DNA of 64,000 nt, from the NCBI GenBank assembly GCA_013399115.1, contig VXAA01000904.1:265979-329978 (forward strand), in the 5' to 3' direction. The notes under the pieces were generated by a model, which made no database searches, was not told the DNA's origin, and was given only the letters and a program-made list of their open reading frames with translations. The stretch comes from Anseranas semipalmata (Eukaryota; Chordata; Aves; Anseriformes; Anseranatidae). The translations under genes and the position numbers were made by a program. Positions 61,493-64,000 of this stretch are shown one piece after another (the first letter of the stretch is position 1; every line of letters begins with the position of its first letter).

Positions 61493-62197
61493 CTACAGAA
61501 TGAGACACAACTATAGTTTCTTCTTATTATAAATTATTTAATTGAATTTATATAATTTTTAAAATTTTGTTTTAAATCATGATCTTGATTGAGAGTCACG
61601 TAGAATATAAAACTAATATTCAAAGAGTCATAAGACAAAGTATATTTGTAGGTAATTCAGAGACCTTCATTCAGTTCTTCACACAGGAAAAATGAAACTA
61701 TTCTAAAAAATTATTGAATAAATATGGTAAAAGGATGTTGGTAGTTAGTAAAGCTTTAAACAGTATGTAATATTCTAATTTCACAATTGAGATCTCTCTC
61801 TCTTGATCTTTGCCAGAATATTTCAGATATTGGAGACTGTTTTCATATTCCAAATCAACAGATGCCTGAGAAATTTAAGGTTCATCAGCATGCTCTTTTT
61901 TCAGTCTGTCCATACTTTCAATATATTTCTTAAGCCTTCGGTATTATAAACTCTGAGTCTTTGTTTACAAGTAAAATGTATAAATGGAAAGAAGACCAAA
62001 AAGTAGTTGAGCATTGTCTATTGCATTAAACACTAGCAACTCTTATCTTATGATATGATCACTCCTTTTTGAAGATACAGCATTTGATGAAGTAAATATT
62101 TTCTCAAAATGCACCTCTTACAAATATTAACCATTTCTAGTAACATTGCTTTTTTATATTTTATTGAAAAGTACAATTTACAGGATTAAAAATTGTT

Positions 62198-62249
62198 GAT
62201 GTCTAAAAATGAACCACCTGAATGAAATATTGAGGTGGTTCATGACATC
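62198..62249. repeat. Imperfect inverted repeat (hairpin)
   Basis: Perfect 11-base arms (ATGAACCACCT at 62209-62219 and its complement at 62233-62243) enclose a 13-base loop. Six more paired bases lie outside (GATGTC at 62198, GACATC at 62244) after a 5-base bulge on the left arm. In all, 17 paired positions in 52 bases. Confidence 0.85.
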
Positions 62250-64000
62250 AGGGATTTTGCTTCTTGATTAAAGTTGACAGTAGTGTTTTCTTTTGAAATG
62301 GTAGCTTTAGTTGGTTGTGTGGTTTTCTGTGAATTGCAAGTACATTTCTGCAGCTAAAGAATTAATCATGCCCCCAATCTGCTCTCTGGTAACTGCACAG
62401 CTGTTGTTATGTGACCCAATTGCAGTTGGTTTTGGAGAGTTTGCTAATTCTATCTTCCAGCTAGAGATGCCAGAAGTAGCCTGCTTGGAAAACGTGGCCA
62501 ATAATAGTTTTAAAGAAGAAACGGTGCTTTTGCAGAACATATACAAGTTTTCCTGTAGCTCTAACTTCTGTTCTGTATTTTCAAAGTTATTAACATCTAA
62601 AGGTTGCTGAGGGATTGAAAAAAAATCAAGCCACTCAAAGCATGAATGAAAGCAAACTTTTTCCAACCTGCACTGCTCATGCTATGGCTTGCCCCCCGCC
62701 ACTTTCCAACTATCACTGCTTGCTATGACTGCAGGCTTTTAAAATAAGCTGATTCATGTGGCCCCGATCCCAGCGAGCCCTGCTTCTCCCTCCCACAGAT
62801 GCCATCAGATCCCTGTCATATCCCCAGCCTTCTCTCTATCCCCACTTTGCACCAGTGACTGCTGGCCTGGAAAGGCTCTTGCTGGTGGCAGGCACTTGCA
62901 TGACTGGTCAGCCAAGGGAAGGATCACCCCTTAATCATGTTCTAGTGTTTCATTAGTTAGTGGTAGGAAATGAGCAAACCAAATTCAGTACTACCTAACC
63001 AAAGATTTTGATTTCAGACAACTAGGTATCTTTCTACTGTGCTGAATTTAACTGGAATGGACCACTAGTTGTTTTTTTTTTTTTTCCTCTAGGTCTTAAT
63101 GGCATTACTTTTGTGATCAGGAGAGTAGGCAAGATGTTGTCCATACGTACAGCATGGTGTACGCATGCTGATTCCCAGTTTTATTTTCCTGTGTTTGACT
63201 GGAAGGTTCTAATGCTGGAAGTAATAGGACTGTGGCATCGCAAAGTGCGTTAGCAGAGAGAGGATTTCTGTAAATGGGATCATCTTGTTACATTAATTAA
63301 CCAGTGCAGCCACAAACCCTGCAGGCAGACTTTTCCTTTTGGAAACTGACAGTGCAGATTTAAACACACTGTAATCTGCTTTTCTTTTGTGTAATGGTGA
63401 GCCAGTTTTTCCTATCGCAGTAAACAGAACTCGAGAGCCAGTAATAGTATTTGCCTCAAATATTAAGGCATTGAAGATGCATTTATTTGTTATTTTGTTT
63501 TAGAGCTTATTTGTCAGGTGAGTCCAGATCAAATGTGTTAACTGCTTTTTACTACACACGAAACTGTGTTCAAGAGAGGAATCTATTGTAGTTTGGAAAA
63601 TAAATGTTCCTTGGCTTATTTTGATGATAGTCTAAGCAGCCATCCCTTCCCTCTCTTGGTGCTTAATGCCTTTCATTCAGTTTTGGTCTGTGTTGTTATA
63701 TATTTACTTTTCATTTGTAATTTTCTTTTTCTGGTGTAAAATCTTGATATTGGTTAAAGTTTCATCATAGTACTATGTATTAAGGACCATCACAGCAAGG
63801 AGCGTTTTATATTAGTCTTTTTGCCTATTTGACTCCCTTCTAGTGCTTCTTATTCTGTAAAGCAACATTGAAGTATTGTACTAGAATGTGTTTATGGTAT
63901 AAAATACAGATTTTTTTTTTTTAAATTTTCTTGTGTCGTCTGGACTTTGCTAAAGGTAAAAAGATCATGAGCCTACCTGAAATTATTGTTTATTGCTAGA

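Noticed and set aside
62307..62666. Minus-strand 119-codon frame near the right end
   Set aside because: It is open on both strands over the same bases and has no recognisable domain. It was not the missing MRPL3 exon.

Overview
This window is nuclear DNA from a vertebrate, almost certainly a bird. It has split genes with GT-AG introns, long AT-rich introns, and one GC-rich CpG island next to an assembly gap. Four CR1 LINE fragments are present, and those that keep their 3' end show the ATTCTGTG-type tail typical of sauropsids and especially birds. Two ancient MIR SINE copies are also recognisable. No bacterial or phage-style operons, CRISPR arrays, rRNA or tRNA genes were found.

Two protein-coding genes lie head-to-tail on the + strand. 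Bases 1-42160 hold the 3' half of CPNE4 (copine-4). Six coding exons (1902-2035, 17370-17424, 27278-27329, 32441-32574, 34811-35047, 41566-41697) join in phase to give the C-terminal 247 residues, which is the whole von Willebrand factor A-like domain. A 3' UTR follows, with polyadenylation signals at 41941 and 42132. The start of the gene, including the two C2 domains, lies upstream of the window.

Bases about 42160-47250 are intergenic and carry two degraded MIR copies. Bases about 47250-57084 hold the 5' part of MRPL3 (mitochondrial large-subunit ribosomal protein uL3m). A CpG-island promoter is interrupted by 186 Ns (47390-47575), which probably hide exon 1 and the start codon. Five further coding exons follow (about 49055-49226, 50285-50376, 51211-51309, 55067-55166, 57024-57084). 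The first intron holds a roughly 0.8 kb antisense CR1 fragment. The last 6.9 kb is intron, and the remaining MRPL3 exons lie beyond the right edge.

The two genes are not functionally linked: copine-4 is a calcium-dependent membrane-binding protein and MRPL3 is a mitoribosome component. Their adjacency matches human chromosome 3q22 (CPNE4 next to MRPL3), so this is conserved amniote synteny. About 97% of the window is non-coding. I found no convincing new multi-gene system. The items worth a second look are non-coding: a 52-base hairpin in the last intron, a spaced duplicated motif in the last CPNE4 intron, a G-quadruplex candidate, small satellites, the CR1 and MIR relics, and the gap over the MRPL3 start. 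No homology search was run. All family names come from recognising the translated exons or repeat sequence.
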